DNA of 64,000 nucleotides from Verrucomicrobium spinosum DSM 4136 = JCM 18804 (GTDB taxonomy: Bacteria; Verrucomicrobiota; Verrucomicrobiia; Verrucomicrobiales; Verrucomicrobiaceae). Made by a program: the position numbers and the translations under genes. Positions 39,652-48,605 of the stretch are shown in pieces. Position 1 is the first letter of the stretch. The number at the start of each line of letters is the position of its first letter. The notes below the pieces were generated by a model. It was not told the origin of the DNA. It saw only the letters and a program-made list of their open reading frames with translations, and searched no databases. Where the stretch lies: assembly GCF_000172155.1 (NCBI RefSeq), contig NZ_ABIZ01000001.1, positions 2,203,105-2,267,104 on the forward strand, written 5' to 3'.

Positions 39652-42217
39652 ACGTACCCTTGAGCCCAAAGAAGCTGAAAACCGCGCCTGGGATATCCCC
39701 CTCGCGCTGATCGATCCCTCTCCCTACAATCGCACTCGCTTCGATGAGGGGAAGCTCAATGAACTCGCGGGGAGTCTCAAGCTCCATGGGCAGCTAGATG
39801 ATGCCTTGGTGCGTCCCAAAGAGGGCGGGCGTTATGAGCTTGTCGCGGGTGAGCGGCGGTGGCGCGCCTGCCCTCTGGCTGGATTCGTCTCACTGCGGGC
39901 GAAGATTAAGGAAATGACGGACAACGAAGCTCACGAGCTGGTGCTCGTTGAGCAGCTCCAACACGAGGAATGGAGCGTCGTCGAAGAGGCCCGGGGCTTT
40001 GCTTCGCTGATGTCCCTCAAAGATGGTGAGGGCGCGCCCTTGTACACGCTCGAAAAGTGCGCGGTTCGGATCGATAAATCAGAGAACTACATCCGTGAGT
40101 TGCTGGCCATCCTCGACGCACCTCAGGAATTGCAGGCGGCGGTTGAGCGTGGGGAGTTGGCGAAGGCGTCGGCGGCTGTTGTTGCATCGATCCCAGATCG
40201 TGAGCAGCGGGAGTTGGCGGGAAAGATGGTGCTTCGACCTGCCAACAAAACGAGCGGTCCGCTGTCGGTGCTTGAGACAAAGGAGCTGATCAAAGACCGA
40301 TTTGCCCGGAGTCTACAGGGCGCGCCATTCAAGCAGGCGGATGCCTTGCTTGTCCCAGAAATGAAAGATATCGCTGGTGCTCGCGTCATGGGTGGGGCGT
40401 GCAGTGACTGCCCGTTTCGAGCGGGTAATATGCCTGCCTTCAAAGACGATCTGGCTGTCAGCGGTGGGCGTGGTGGTGCAGGTGGTCAGTCGGGCATCAA
40501 TCCCAACCTTTGTACTCAACCTAAGTGCTTCGCGAAAAAGTGCGAAGCGGTGGCTGAGACGGTACGTAAAGAGGCCTTGGCGCGGGGTTGCGAGTTGCTT
40601 GATGCAGATCAGGCAAAGAAAATTTTCGGGGAAGATGGTAAGCTCAAAGATTCGAGCGGGTATGTGGATATTGAATCCAAGGTCGATCCTACTCTGTTCA
40701 ATCACTTTGATGCGGCCAAAGTCCCGACGTGGAAAGCGATCATCAAAAAACACGGCAAGGGCAAAGGTATTACCGTCTGGCTCGCTCAAGCTCCCTCGGG
40801 TGCCTTCGTTGAATTGGTGAAGTGGGAGGAAGCGGTTGCCTTGGTCAACAAGGAGACTGAGCCTCCCGCGAGTGGGGCTGATCCGGTCTTTCCACCTATG
40901 CCTGAATTTTCTGACGGGCCACCAAAAGAGCCGACGCCAGAAGCTCCGCGTACCACGTGGGATGAGGGGGCGGCGAAAGAGGCTAACCGATTGGCTCGCG
41001 AAGTGGCGGCGACAAAGGAGCGTCGGACTCTGGAATTCATGGCGAAACTCCGCGTGGCCCTGCGTGTCGCGGTCGCGAAGCAGGACAAGGATATGGCTTC
41101 GCTCCTGGTGGTCGATGCTGCGGAACGTGTAGCTGGGCCGGATGCAATGAAACTACTGCGGAAGCTGCCTGGGGTGAAAGTCGAACTGGACAACCTTGAG
41201 GATGAATTCGGGCTGTCGGAGTGGCCTGACTATATCGCCCTCGTCATCATGATGTTCCTCGGACGTTGCATGTCCCAGTGGGGGCCTGGTTGGCAGGGGT
41301 GGGAGGATTGGGGGGATGCTCTCGGTGTGCGCTTTGAGACTGATCCCGTGGTTACTCCGGATGAGACATTGGGCCTTGAGTTGTCCGGGGAAAGTAAGGA
41401 AGAGCGGGCGGCGCTCGATAGTCAGTTGATGGTGTTGGCGCGGGCGGCAAATGCTGCTGATCCGATCAAATGGCTCAACGATGTTGTGAGGGATAACGCT
41501 ATTTTCGTAGATCCTCAATACGTCTTGAGCTTGGAGGGTACAAAGGCCTTGCTTGATGCGGCCATGGAGGCAGCTCGCGTTCAGGGTGTGATTATTCCTT
41601 CTGAGGCTCTGGTGGGCGGTGAGAAGGCGCTTCGTGCTGAGTTGATTGGTGAGATCCGGGCGCTCGCGGAGTTGGCTGAGGGGGCGGAATATCCCGATCT
41701 AGTGCAGGGGTGGATTGATTCTGTCGCCCGTGACAACGGCTTGAAGTCCACTTCTGATGAGAGTGCGACCATGGATGATCTCCAAACTCTCCTTGTGCGG
41801 GCGAATGAGGAAGTGAAGTCTCTTCAATCGCGAGATGTGCCTGAGGGCGGCTCTGATAAAGTGGGCGCTGAGCCTTTGCGGGAGACGTCTGACTTTCACC
41901 TAGTCTCGGCTTCCGAGGCGGCATCGCCAGAGGGAAGCGGGGGCGTCGTCGTCCTCGATGAAATCAAAAGCGAAGTGCAGCCAGAGTTGGACATCGCCTC
42001 CGGTGGCGATGGCTTTTTCCTTAAGGCTCACAAGGCGGTCGAGGCTGCGAGGAAGATTGTGAAACAGAAGTCCAAGATAGCCGCGAAAAAGGCGGCTGAA
42101 GCCTCGCGCCAAGTGGTGAAGAAATCCGCAAAGGCGGTGGCTAAAAAGGTTGCCAAGCCTGCCAAGAAATCGGCGGTCAAAAAGGCTGGCACGAAGAAAG
42201 GAGGGGCCTCGAAATGA
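39644..42217 (+). CDS. ParB-like protein with cysteine cluster and histone-H1-like tail
   Basis: The 857-residue protein has an N-terminal ParB/Srx-type domain (DIPLALIDPSPYNR, HGQLDDALVRPKEGGRYELV, GERRWRA at 69-75) and a ParB-type helical middle (LEKCAVRIDKSENYIRELLA). A cysteine cluster follows (C253, C256, C290, C295, C300) that may bind zinc. Long acidic linkers lead to a C-terminal tail of about 60 residues dominated by Lys and Ala (AKKVAKPAKKSAVKKAGTKK), like bacterial histone-H1 tails. ParA is absent. It may bind phage DNA broadly for replication, expression or partition. Confidence 0.88.
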   Translation: MSERTLEPKEAENRAWDIPLALIDPSPYNRTRFDEGKLNELAGSLKLHGQLDDALVRPKEGGRYELVAGERRWRACPLAGFVSLRAKIKEMTDNEAHELVLVEQLQHEEWSVVEEARGFASLMSLKDGEGAPLYTLEKCAVRIDKSENYIRELLAILDAPQELQAAVERGELAKASAAVVASIPDREQRELAGKMVLRPANKTSGPLSVLETKELIKDRFARSLQGAPFKQADALLVPEMKDIAGARVMGGACSDCPFRAGNMPAFKDDLAVSGGRGGAGGQSGINPNLCTQPKCFAKKCEAVAETVRKEALARGCELLDADQAKKIFGEDGKLKDSSGYVDIESKVDPTLFNHFDAAKVPTWKAIIKKHGKGKGITVWLAQAPSGAFVELVKWEEAVALVNKETEPPASGADPVFPPMPEFSDGPPKEPTPEAPRTTWDEGAAKEANRLAREVAATKERRTLEFMAKLRVALRVAVAKQDKDMASLLVVDAAERVAGPDAMKLLRKLPGVKVELDNLEDEFGLSEWPDYIALVIMMFLGRCMSQWGPGWQGWEDWGDALGVRFETDPVVTPDETLGLELSGESKEERAALDSQLMVLARAANAADPIKWLNDVVRDNAIFVDPQYVLSLEGTKALLDAAMEAARVQGVIIPSEALVGGEKALRAELIGEIRALAELAEGAEYPDLVQGWIDSVARDNGLKSTSDESATMDDLQTLLVRANEEVKSLQSRDVPEGGSDKVGAEPLRETSDFHLVSASEAASPEGSGGVVVLDEIKSEVQPELDIASGGDGFFLKAHKAVEAARKIVKQKSKIAAKKAAEASRQVVKKSAKAVAKKVAKPAKKSAVKKAGTKKGGASK

Positions 42218-43011
42218 GTATCGCGGTTGAATTGGCGTGGGCAATTGTGCCCATTGCTGAGGCTGTGGAGCGGGATGAGCGTTCGTCGCGCTTCCGGTTT
42301 GAGGAAATCATTGCCTCGGCTCGGCAGCGGAAGTTGCTGAAGGATGTTGTTGGCTTGGTGGGTGAGGTGCCAGCCGACAAGATTGAGCTTTTGGAGAAGT
42401 GGATGGGCTACGTCATCCGCAATAAGGCGATGATGACTTTGAGCCAGACGACTTTTCGGGTCATTGGAACGGAAACCGAAAAGGAATATCAGATTGTGTG
42501 GAGTCCTGCACGGGGCAGGAGCGTGGTGCAGGAATGGCCTTCGAAACTTCCGATGATGCAGCAAACGGTTTTGCTCTGTGCTCTCAGGGGACCTGATGGC
42601 CTTCGGAAAGAGTCACCAGCAAAAGCGGTGCTGCGGGCCTACAGGCGGGTCATCCTGCTTTCGGCCATGGACGGACTTGTCCTGGCGGACGCATATGTCC
42701 CCGGTGGAGGGTCCTTCACGGGGCCTTGCTCTCATCCTGATCGGCTACAGGGCGCAATGAGGGACTTTATTCGTGGGGTTGATGAGATGCCTCATCACTT
42801 CCTGATGCACTTCATTCATGCAGTCGAGATCGTTGGCTACAAGCACCCTGATCCCTTGGTCGCGGGGGAATGGGGTGCGTTCTATACGGCTCTCTGCAAG
42901 GGCCTTCATATGAATGAGGAGACAATGGAGCAGCTCGACCATCGTCTCGGCGATAATCGTGAGCGGTGGATTGAGACCCAGCAAACCCCGATTGGGGAAA
43001 TCGTGCAATGA
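42214..43011 (+). CDS. Hypothetical phage protein
   Basis: The 265-residue protein overlaps both neighbours by 4 bp. It contains helical segments (KLLKDVVGLVGEVPADKIEL, MHFIHAVEIVGYKHPDPLVA) but no known motif. The position between the ParB-like and Dam genes places it in the replication or DNA-modification block. Confidence 0.55.
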   Translation: MSIAVELAWAIVPIAEAVERDERSSRFRFEEIIASARQRKLLKDVVGLVGEVPADKIELLEKWMGYVIRNKAMMTLSQTTFRVIGTETEKEYQIVWSPARGRSVVQEWPSKLPMMQQTVLLCALRGPDGLRKESPAKAVLRAYRRVILLSAMDGLVLADAYVPGGGSFTGPCSHPDRLQGAMRDFIRGVDEMPHHFLMHFIHAVEIVGYKHPDPLVAGEWGAFYTALCKGLHMNEETMEQLDHRLGDNRERWIETQQTPIGEIVQ

Positions 43012-43862
43012 CGCCCCGTCGGCCACTCATTAGATACCATGGCGGCAAGTGGCGGCTTGCCCCATGGATCATCTCGCATTTTCCGAAGCATCGAGTTTAC
43101 GTCGAGCCATTCGGGGGTGGCGGTAGTGTGTTGCTGCGAAAGGAGCGGAGCTATGCGGAGATCTACAACGACCTTGACTCTGAGGTCGTGAATCTCTTCA
43201 GGGTGGTGCGCGATGACGGATTGAGATTGAGGGAGGCGCTTCGCTGCACACCTTTTGCGCGGGCGGAGTTTTTGGGTGCGTGGTTGCCGGCCGATTCCTC
43301 CTTTGAGCAGGCTAGGCGTTCCGTTGTCCGGGCATATATGGGATTCGGCTCTGGTGGTGTGTCGGAATCTCGCCCCAATGGACGGGTGATGACTGGATTT
43401 CGGTCAAACACTTCGAGAGCTTATTCCACACCGGCCTCAAACTGGCATTCCTTCCCGCAAGCGTTAGAGTTGATTGTTGAGCGCTTGCGCGGCGTTGTGA
43501 TCGAAAACCGAGAGGCTGTGCAAGTCATGAGTGCTCACGATGAGCGAACAACGCTTCACTACGTTGATCCCCCGTATGTGGGTTCTGCGCGTGGCGATGG
43601 GTGTGGCGAGTACCGTCATGAAATGACGGATGAGCAGCATCAGGAGCTTGGTGAATACCTTTCAAGGCTATCGGGTTTCGTTGTTGTTTCCGGTTACCCG
43701 TCAGCTCTGTACAATGAAATATTCAAAGGGTGGTTTCGTGTTGAGCGTAGGGCAATGGCTGACGGGGCGCGGCCTCGAACCGAGGTTCTATGGATGAACT
43801 ATGAGCCGCCGAATACGGCGCTCGGTGTGACGGATGGAGTGTTTAACTGGCCTCAGGAATAA
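43008..43862 (+). CDS. Dam-type N6-adenine DNA methyltransferase (D12 class)
   Basis: The 284-residue protein has motif X (LIRYHGGKWRLAPWI), the AdoMet motif (RVYVEPFGGGGSVLLRK) and the catalytic DPPY at residues 187-190 (HYVDPPYVGSARG). This is the D12 class, which includes Dam and phage adenine methylases. No partner endonuclease is present, so it is an orphan enzyme that likely protects phage DNA or marks its origin. It is coupled to the upstream gene by ATGA. Confidence 0.92.
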   Translation: MTPRRPLIRYHGGKWRLAPWIISHFPKHRVYVEPFGGGGSVLLRKERSYAEIYNDLDSEVVNLFRVVRDDGLRLREALRCTPFARAEFLGAWLPADSSFEQARRSVVRAYMGFGSGGVSESRPNGRVMTGFRSNTSRAYSTPASNWHSFPQALELIVERLRGVVIENREAVQVMSAHDERTTLHYVDPPYVGSARGDGCGEYRHEMTDEQHQELGEYLSRLSGFVVVSGYPSALYNEIFKGWFRVERRAMADGARPRTEVLWMNYEPPNTALGVTDGVFNWPQE

Positions 43863-43872
43863 TTCTGCGACA

Positions 43873-45075
43873 ATGGAATCGGACGAAAATCCTCGTGGAT
43901 GGTATCAGGCGGAAGACGTGCGTCAGGCGGCGAACGGGAGGTGGGTCGACGTGCTTGCTCGTTTTGGTGTACCTACTGACCTGCTGACGGGCAAGCATTG
44001 CCGTTGCCCTGGCTGCGGTGGCAGGGATCGCTTTCGCTTCGATGACCGCGATGGGGATGGGACTTTCTTTTGCTCTCAGGGCGGCGGGGGTAACTTGTCC
44101 GGCGATGGTCTGATGCTGCTCGCGCACGTCACGCGGTGGGAGTGGAAGCGGTGCGTCGAGGAAGTGGGCAGGTATCTCCTCCCTGATGCTGTGAGAACCT
44201 CGCACACGCGGCGACTCTACGGACCTGTTGAGCCGGGCGTTGCGCCTCGCCCTACGATGCCTGCGAAAGAGAAGCGTCCGCCTTTCGATCTGGCGAAGCT
44301 TGAGCGTTTCGTTGAGGGGGTTCAGCCGATTGACCGCGAGTGGCTCAGTCGTCGCTCGCCTAAGCCGGTGCAAAACATGACTGCTGCGGATTTTATCGAG
44401 ACGATGTATTCCAAGGATGAGCGAGTCTTGATTTTCACCTCGGAATACTCGCAGGGTGATTTTATCCATAGGTCCGGCTTTGGGAGCTATCGCCTCGCGG
44501 CGGAGCGAGGGGTTAAGGCGGTGCCTTCAGCGTTGCCGACCACGGGGAGGTGTGGCGTTTGGTTTCTGACGAATCCCGTCACGGGGCAATGGGAGAATAA
44601 GGCAACCAAGATTCGTCACGGTGACCGGGCGGGTGAACTAAACGCGGAGTGGACGCGTCGGAGCTGGCCCAATATCACCTCGTGGCGACATATGATTCTT
44701 GAAAGTGACGAGGCTCCGGAAGAGCTTTGGTTGCGCGCCCTGGTCAAGCTGGCTCTCCCAGTCGTTGCTATCTACAGTTCCGGAAAACGCTCCCTGCATG
44801 CCCTGGTGCGTGTGGATGCAGGGAGTAAAGTAGAATGGGATGCCATTCGTGATTTCATTGGCCCGATGCTGGCCCCTATTGGGGCAGATCCGGGGGCTTT
44901 GTCTGCCGTGCGACTTTCCCGCCTGCCGTGTTGTTTCCGCGAGGGGTATGTCGACAAGAAAACAAAACAATACATTCGATTTCCTAAACCCCAATTGCAG
45001 GAGCTTGTTTACCTGCATCCTGAGCCTCCCATGAAGCCAATTCTGACTCTCAAAGAGAGGGCAATTCATGCTTAG
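43873..45075 (+). CDS. Phage primase with N-terminal zinc ribbon
   Basis: From the ATG at 43873 the 400-residue protein starts with a primase zinc ribbon: His42, Cys45, Cys48 and Cys67 in HCRCPGCGGRDRFRFDDRDG followed by GTFFCSQGGGG. The C-terminal half has AVYSSG-like and LHALVRVDAG words (AIYSSGKRSLHALVRV), reminiscent of archaeo-eukaryotic-type primases of phages and plasmids. It should lay down primers for phage replication, working with the helicase encoded next, which it overlaps by 8 bp. Confidence 0.8.
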   Translation: MESDENPRGWYQAEDVRQAANGRWVDVLARFGVPTDLLTGKHCRCPGCGGRDRFRFDDRDGDGTFFCSQGGGGNLSGDGLMLLAHVTRWEWKRCVEEVGRYLLPDAVRTSHTRRLYGPVEPGVAPRPTMPAKEKRPPFDLAKLERFVEGVQPIDREWLSRRSPKPVQNMTAADFIETMYSKDERVLIFTSEYSQGDFIHRSGFGSYRLAAERGVKAVPSALPTTGRCGVWFLTNPVTGQWENKATKIRHGDRAGELNAEWTRRSWPNITSWRHMILESDEAPEELWLRALVKLALPVVAIYSSGKRSLHALVRVDAGSKVEWDAIRDFIGPMLAPIGADPGALSAVRLSRLPCCFREGYVDKKTKQYIRFPKPQLQELVYLHPEPPMKPILTLKERAIHA

Positions 45076-46804
45076 TGCAGATTCATCGGCTAAAGACATC
45101 ACGGTCCCGCGTGGGCTGTTGGAAGCGCTCAGGCCTCAGATTGAGGCTCTCGGCGAAAATCTGCCGGGGTTCGACCGCATCGTTCCCAAGGTGGATCTTG
45201 ACCTCGGGGTTCGTGAGATGGGTATGCAGCTCGGCGGCATGCTGAAGAATTGCGGGCTCTACCGCAAGGGGATCAGTCGTCGCCTTGTGGCCATGTTTTC
45301 CGATGAGGGTTGGAAGGAAATGACGCCTCATCGCTTCCCGGGGTGGGTCGAGAAATTCGTGACCTGCTACAAAAACCATCGTGGGGGCAAAGGTGGGTAC
45401 TATATGCAGGAGACTTCCATGGGGAAGGATCTGGCGGCGAAGGTCCTGGAAACCGATGACTTCCTAGTCCAGATCCCAATCATCGAGCACGTCGTGAACG
45501 TGCGCGCCCCCGTGCTTAGGAAGGATGGAAAGATCGAGTTGCTGAGGCCCGGGTATGATCACGACAGTCAGATTTGGTGTGATGACGCTGTGCCCTATCG
45601 CCTGGACATGACTCCCGCTGAGGCAATCGACGTGATCAACGAATTTTGCTGCGAGTTCCCGTATGCCGACATGAAGCAGCCCTTCAAAAAGCACGCCTGG
45701 ACGAATCGCTCATTCCTTGTGCATGTCGCGGGTATGCTGGGGGTCTTCAACCGCTTCCTGCTTTCGCCGGGGGTCATTCGTCCGTTGATGATGTACTTTT
45801 CTAACGATCAGGGTTCTGGCAAATCGATTCAGGTGGCTATGTCCCTCGCGTCTCTCTACGGGATTGCGGGCAATACTGATCTTCCCATCAGTGGGAACGG
45901 CGGGCTCAACCAAGATAGATTCACGGCTCTGCTTGAGACGGCGGCTCAGAGCAGCGCGCCCTTTCTCTTCCTTGATGACGTGCCTCCATCAGTCTTTTCG
46001 AACGCGCTCAATCGATTTGTGACCTCCCCGAAACACGTGGGGCGCAAGTACGGCGGCAACGATGAGATGTTCGAGGTTCCTGCGGTCACGCAAGTATTCG
46101 TTACAGGAAACAACGTTAACGTGACCCGTGACATGCAGCAACGCGGGCTCATCTGCGAGCTGTTCTTGAATGTGGATGCAGAGTCGATCAAGCACTCGCA
46201 CAACATGACTGCGCATTGGATGGGGCTGGCTCCTCAGCGTGAGCGGCTCTTATCCGCGCTGTGGGCGATGACTCGCCACTGGATCACGCTGGGGCAACCT
46301 CCGGCCACGTTCAGCAAACCCCGTGCCCCTGAGTGGAGTGCCCTGGTGGGTGGCATCATGGAGTCACTCGGGGTTACTGATGATCCGTTCGTTGCGGCTG
46401 AGCTTCCGTTCTCGGGCGATAAGCAGACGGATGAAATGCGCAAGCTCCTGACGGCTCTCGCGGATGATGTCGAGGAAGACTATGAGATCTGGCTAGAGGA
46501 TCAGGATGAGGAAAAGGAGCCGTGGGCTGGCAAGTTGATCACGACGACTGTTGTCGTCGAGAAGGCCCGGAAAATCGGCGTCCTCATCGAGGTTGTCGGT
46601 GGGCCGGAAGAGAAGCAGCCCCCTAAGGCTGGCGACCTGCGCAAGCTCGGGAGGCGGCTTGAGAAGTGGCGCGGCAAGGAGGATCTACGTAGCTCCAAGG
46701 GGCGGCGCTTCCGCTTTGGTAAGCGCAAGCAGGAGCACGGGCAGATTTACCCGATTGAATGGCTCGATGAGCTTCCGGTCGCGCCTAAACCTGAGGGGGG
46801 CTAG
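45068..46804 (+). CDS. P-loop phage replicative helicase / ATPase
   Basis: The 578-residue protein has Walker A NDQGSGKS (246-253), Walker B PFLFLDD (298-304), and a sensor-like TQVFVTGNNVNVTRDMQQRG with an arginine that may act as finger. The layout fits superfamily 3 helicases of phages and plasmids (DUF5906-like). It is paired with the primase gene, as in many small replicons. The C-terminus is charged and may contact partners. Confidence 0.8.
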   Translation: MLSADSSAKDITVPRGLLEALRPQIEALGENLPGFDRIVPKVDLDLGVREMGMQLGGMLKNCGLYRKGISRRLVAMFSDEGWKEMTPHRFPGWVEKFVTCYKNHRGGKGGYYMQETSMGKDLAAKVLETDDFLVQIPIIEHVVNVRAPVLRKDGKIELLRPGYDHDSQIWCDDAVPYRLDMTPAEAIDVINEFCCEFPYADMKQPFKKHAWTNRSFLVHVAGMLGVFNRFLLSPGVIRPLMMYFSNDQGSGKSIQVAMSLASLYGIAGNTDLPISGNGGLNQDRFTALLETAAQSSAPFLFLDDVPPSVFSNALNRFVTSPKHVGRKYGGNDEMFEVPAVTQVFVTGNNVNVTRDMQQRGLICELFLNVDAESIKHSHNMTAHWMGLAPQRERLLSALWAMTRHWITLGQPPATFSKPRAPEWSALVGGIMESLGVTDDPFVAAELPFSGDKQTDEMRKLLTALADDVEEDYEIWLEDQDEEKEPWAGKLITTTVVVEKARKIGVLIEVVGGPEEKQPPKAGDLRKLGRRLEKWRGKEDLRSSKGRRFRFGKRKQEHGQIYPIEWLDELPVAPKPEGG

Positions 46805-46862
46805 TGGTATCTTTATGCCGAGATCCAGAGCCGAAATTCATCTGCAGTAGCGAATTTTTCTA

Positions 46863-47138
46863 TCAGTCCTTGAGGTTGAGGGGTGGCGTCTTCTCGACCT
46901 CTGTCGCCTCGCGGGCGAGCTTTTCCTCGGCAGCTTCCCTCAGCCATTCTACCAGCTTTTTGCCCTGCTTGCCTGCTGCCTTCACGCACCTGGTCTTGAG
47001 GTGTCCGAAATCGGCGATCACTCTTCCTCGCCCGTGGATCTTCTCTTCCTCGGGCTTGGTGGCATTCTGGTTGCCCGTGGGCGCTCCTCTCTGTTTGGGC
47101 TTTTCGTCGGGGGGCTCGCTGGCTATGGGTTGCTGCAT
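46863..47138 (-). CDS. Hypothetical leftward phage protein
   Basis: This 91-residue protein is charged and partly disordered (PPDEKPKQRGAPTGNQNATK), with a helical C-terminus (KLVEWLREAAEEKLAREATE). The GAPTGNQNA words occur in many small phage and plasmid proteins of unknown role. It is 4 bp from the next leftward gene and convergent with the helicase gene. Confidence 0.5.
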   Translation of the reverse strand: MQQPIASEPPDEKPKQRGAPTGNQNATKPEEEKIHGRGRVIADFGHLKTRCVKAAGKQGKKLVEWLREAAEEKLAREATEVEKTPPLNLKD

Positions 47139-47142
47139 GAGA

Positions 47143-47655
47143 TTATTCGCGAAAGCGGTTTGGATGGGTGTCGTAGTCGTCGGCGGTCTCCTGGGTGTGC
47201 TCTGGGTAGAGCGTCCCGGCTATTTCTGCAAGGCTTGAGATCTCGCCACCTTCCGTTGAGGGGCAGGGAATCTTCTCTGTCATGAGGCGGGTTGCGATTG
47301 CGGTGATCCTCTCCATCCTTTGCAGCACGGTTTCCAGAGCGTTTGCGGTTGCGAGGCCTCGCTCGTAGCGCTGCATGGTGGAGGCAACTTCCTTGGTGAT
47401 GAACTGCCACCGGATCTCCTGGCCTTGGGAGTTTGAAAACCCGGTCTGCTCAAAGTGGAACTCGTGGGTGAGTCTGCTCGCTAGGTGCTGATTGTCCCTG
47501 ATTCTGCTCAGATCCCGCCTGCTGTAGACTCCTGAGGCTCGGGCTTCCCGATACGTTTCCTCGGCGTTGAGGGAGGTCCAGAAGGGCGCAAGGATCTCGC
47601 GGGCGCGATTAAGCCGCGTCTGGGCGTCTGTAAGGGTTTTGTGGCAACTAGTCAT
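47143..47655 (-). CDS. Hypothetical leftward phage protein
   Basis: From the ATG at 47655 the protein has 170 residues (a TTG at 47691 would add 12). It is mostly helical with coiled-coil-like stretches (TLTDAQTRLNRAREILAPFW, ALETVLQRMERITAIATRL). It is not recognised. It lies between the 91-residue gene and the DUF932 gene on the same strand. Confidence 0.55.
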   Translation of the reverse strand: MTSCHKTLTDAQTRLNRAREILAPFWTSLNAEETYREARASGVYSRRDLSRIRDNQHLASRLTHEFHFEQTGFSNSQGQEIRWQFITKEVASTMQRYERGLATANALETVLQRMERITAIATRLMTEKIPCPSTEGGEISSLAEIAGTLYPEHTQETADDYDTHPNRFRE

Positions 47656-47747
47656 TGTCGTGAAGATTGAATTTGCTTTTTTGACTTTCAAGCGGGCTTC
47701 CCAGAGGGCGGCGGTTTCTGAGCCGCCCTCTGGGAGGATTCGATTTA

Positions 47748-48605
47748 TCAGGCCTTCAGTTGCTTCATGCCCTCAGCGAGAGCCCAAAGCGCCCGATTGA
47801 GATTGGTGTTCTGATCGATGCCGCGCACCTCGCGGGTCTGCCTGCGGGCCACACGGCGCCCTTGATCGTCACGTTGAATGTAGCTGATGCCGCCTCTGAT
47901 GACGTTCTCTTGAACTGTGTTGAGGGTGTTCCAGAGATTGGAGGGTGCGTCATCCCTGCGCCGGACGTTGAGCAGTTGGGTGGCGGTGACTGGGGCCGGC
48001 TCGTCTCCGTACTTGGCGATCAGGGCGGAAGATGCAAAGAGAGCCTGCTCTTCGGATGTGAGACGAAGGTCGCTCATTTGGCGAACGCTCTCGCTCACCT
48101 CGGGGAGGCGGTTAAGAACCTCGACGCAACCATCGAGCACGAGATCCGACACGTTGCCTTTGTGTGAGATCCTTACGTCTGCCACGCTGTTTTCAGCCAC
48201 GACCATTCCGTTCCCGCAGACAAGACGGAAGACTCCGGCCATGAGGCGATATGAGCTCGTGCCGTCATGGCTATTGAGCAGCACAATCTCATTATGTGTG
48301 CCACCTACGGTCAGGGCCTGGGAGGCGTGGCGGAGTCTAAGGAGGTGCTTTGTGAAGCCTCTCTTCTGCTCGTCGCGGCTCCCGCCCTGCATCACGGCGT
48401 GGACCTGGAAGTCTTCAGCCATCAGCCGGGTGAGCACCTCGCTGGTGGGAATGTGAGTGTAACGGTTAGAGCGGGACTCGTGAGCGCTGTCAGCGAAGAT
48501 GGAGGGGGCGGCAGCTTGGATTTGGCCAAGGGTCAAGGGGGTGTCTGAGCGAAGGTGAGTAGCGCCAGATCCGAACCGATTAATGCGAGTGCTAAGGGTA
48601 TTCAT
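47748..48605 (-). CDS. DUF932 family protein
   Basis: The start at 48605 gives 285 residues beginning MNTLSTRINRFGSGATHLRS. The central pattern ILLNSHDGTSSYRLMAGVFR-like (here EIVLLNSHDGTSSYRLMAGV, then RLVCGNGMVVAEN) is typical of DUF932, a family found in phages and plasmids near recombination or anti-restriction genes. Its function is not known. It probably starts a leftward three-gene operon from a promoter upstream (about 48680-48715). Confidence 0.8.
   Translation of the reverse strand: MNTLSTRINRFGSGATHLRSDTPLTLGQIQAAAPSIFADSAHESRSNRYTHIPTSEVLTRLMAEDFQVHAVMQGGSRDEQKRGFTKHLLRLRHASQALTVGGTHNEIVLLNSHDGTSSYRLMAGVFRLVCGNGMVVAENSVADVRISHKGNVSDLVLDGCVEVLNRLPEVSESVRQMSDLRLTSEEQALFASSALIAKYGDEPAPVTATQLLNVRRRDDAPSNLWNTLNTVQENVIRGGISYIQRDDQGRRVARRQTREVRGIDQNTNLNRALWALAEGMKQLKA

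Noticed and set aside
37130-43862. A restriction-modification system
   Set aside because: Two methyltransferases are present but no endonuclease gene is visible in or near them.
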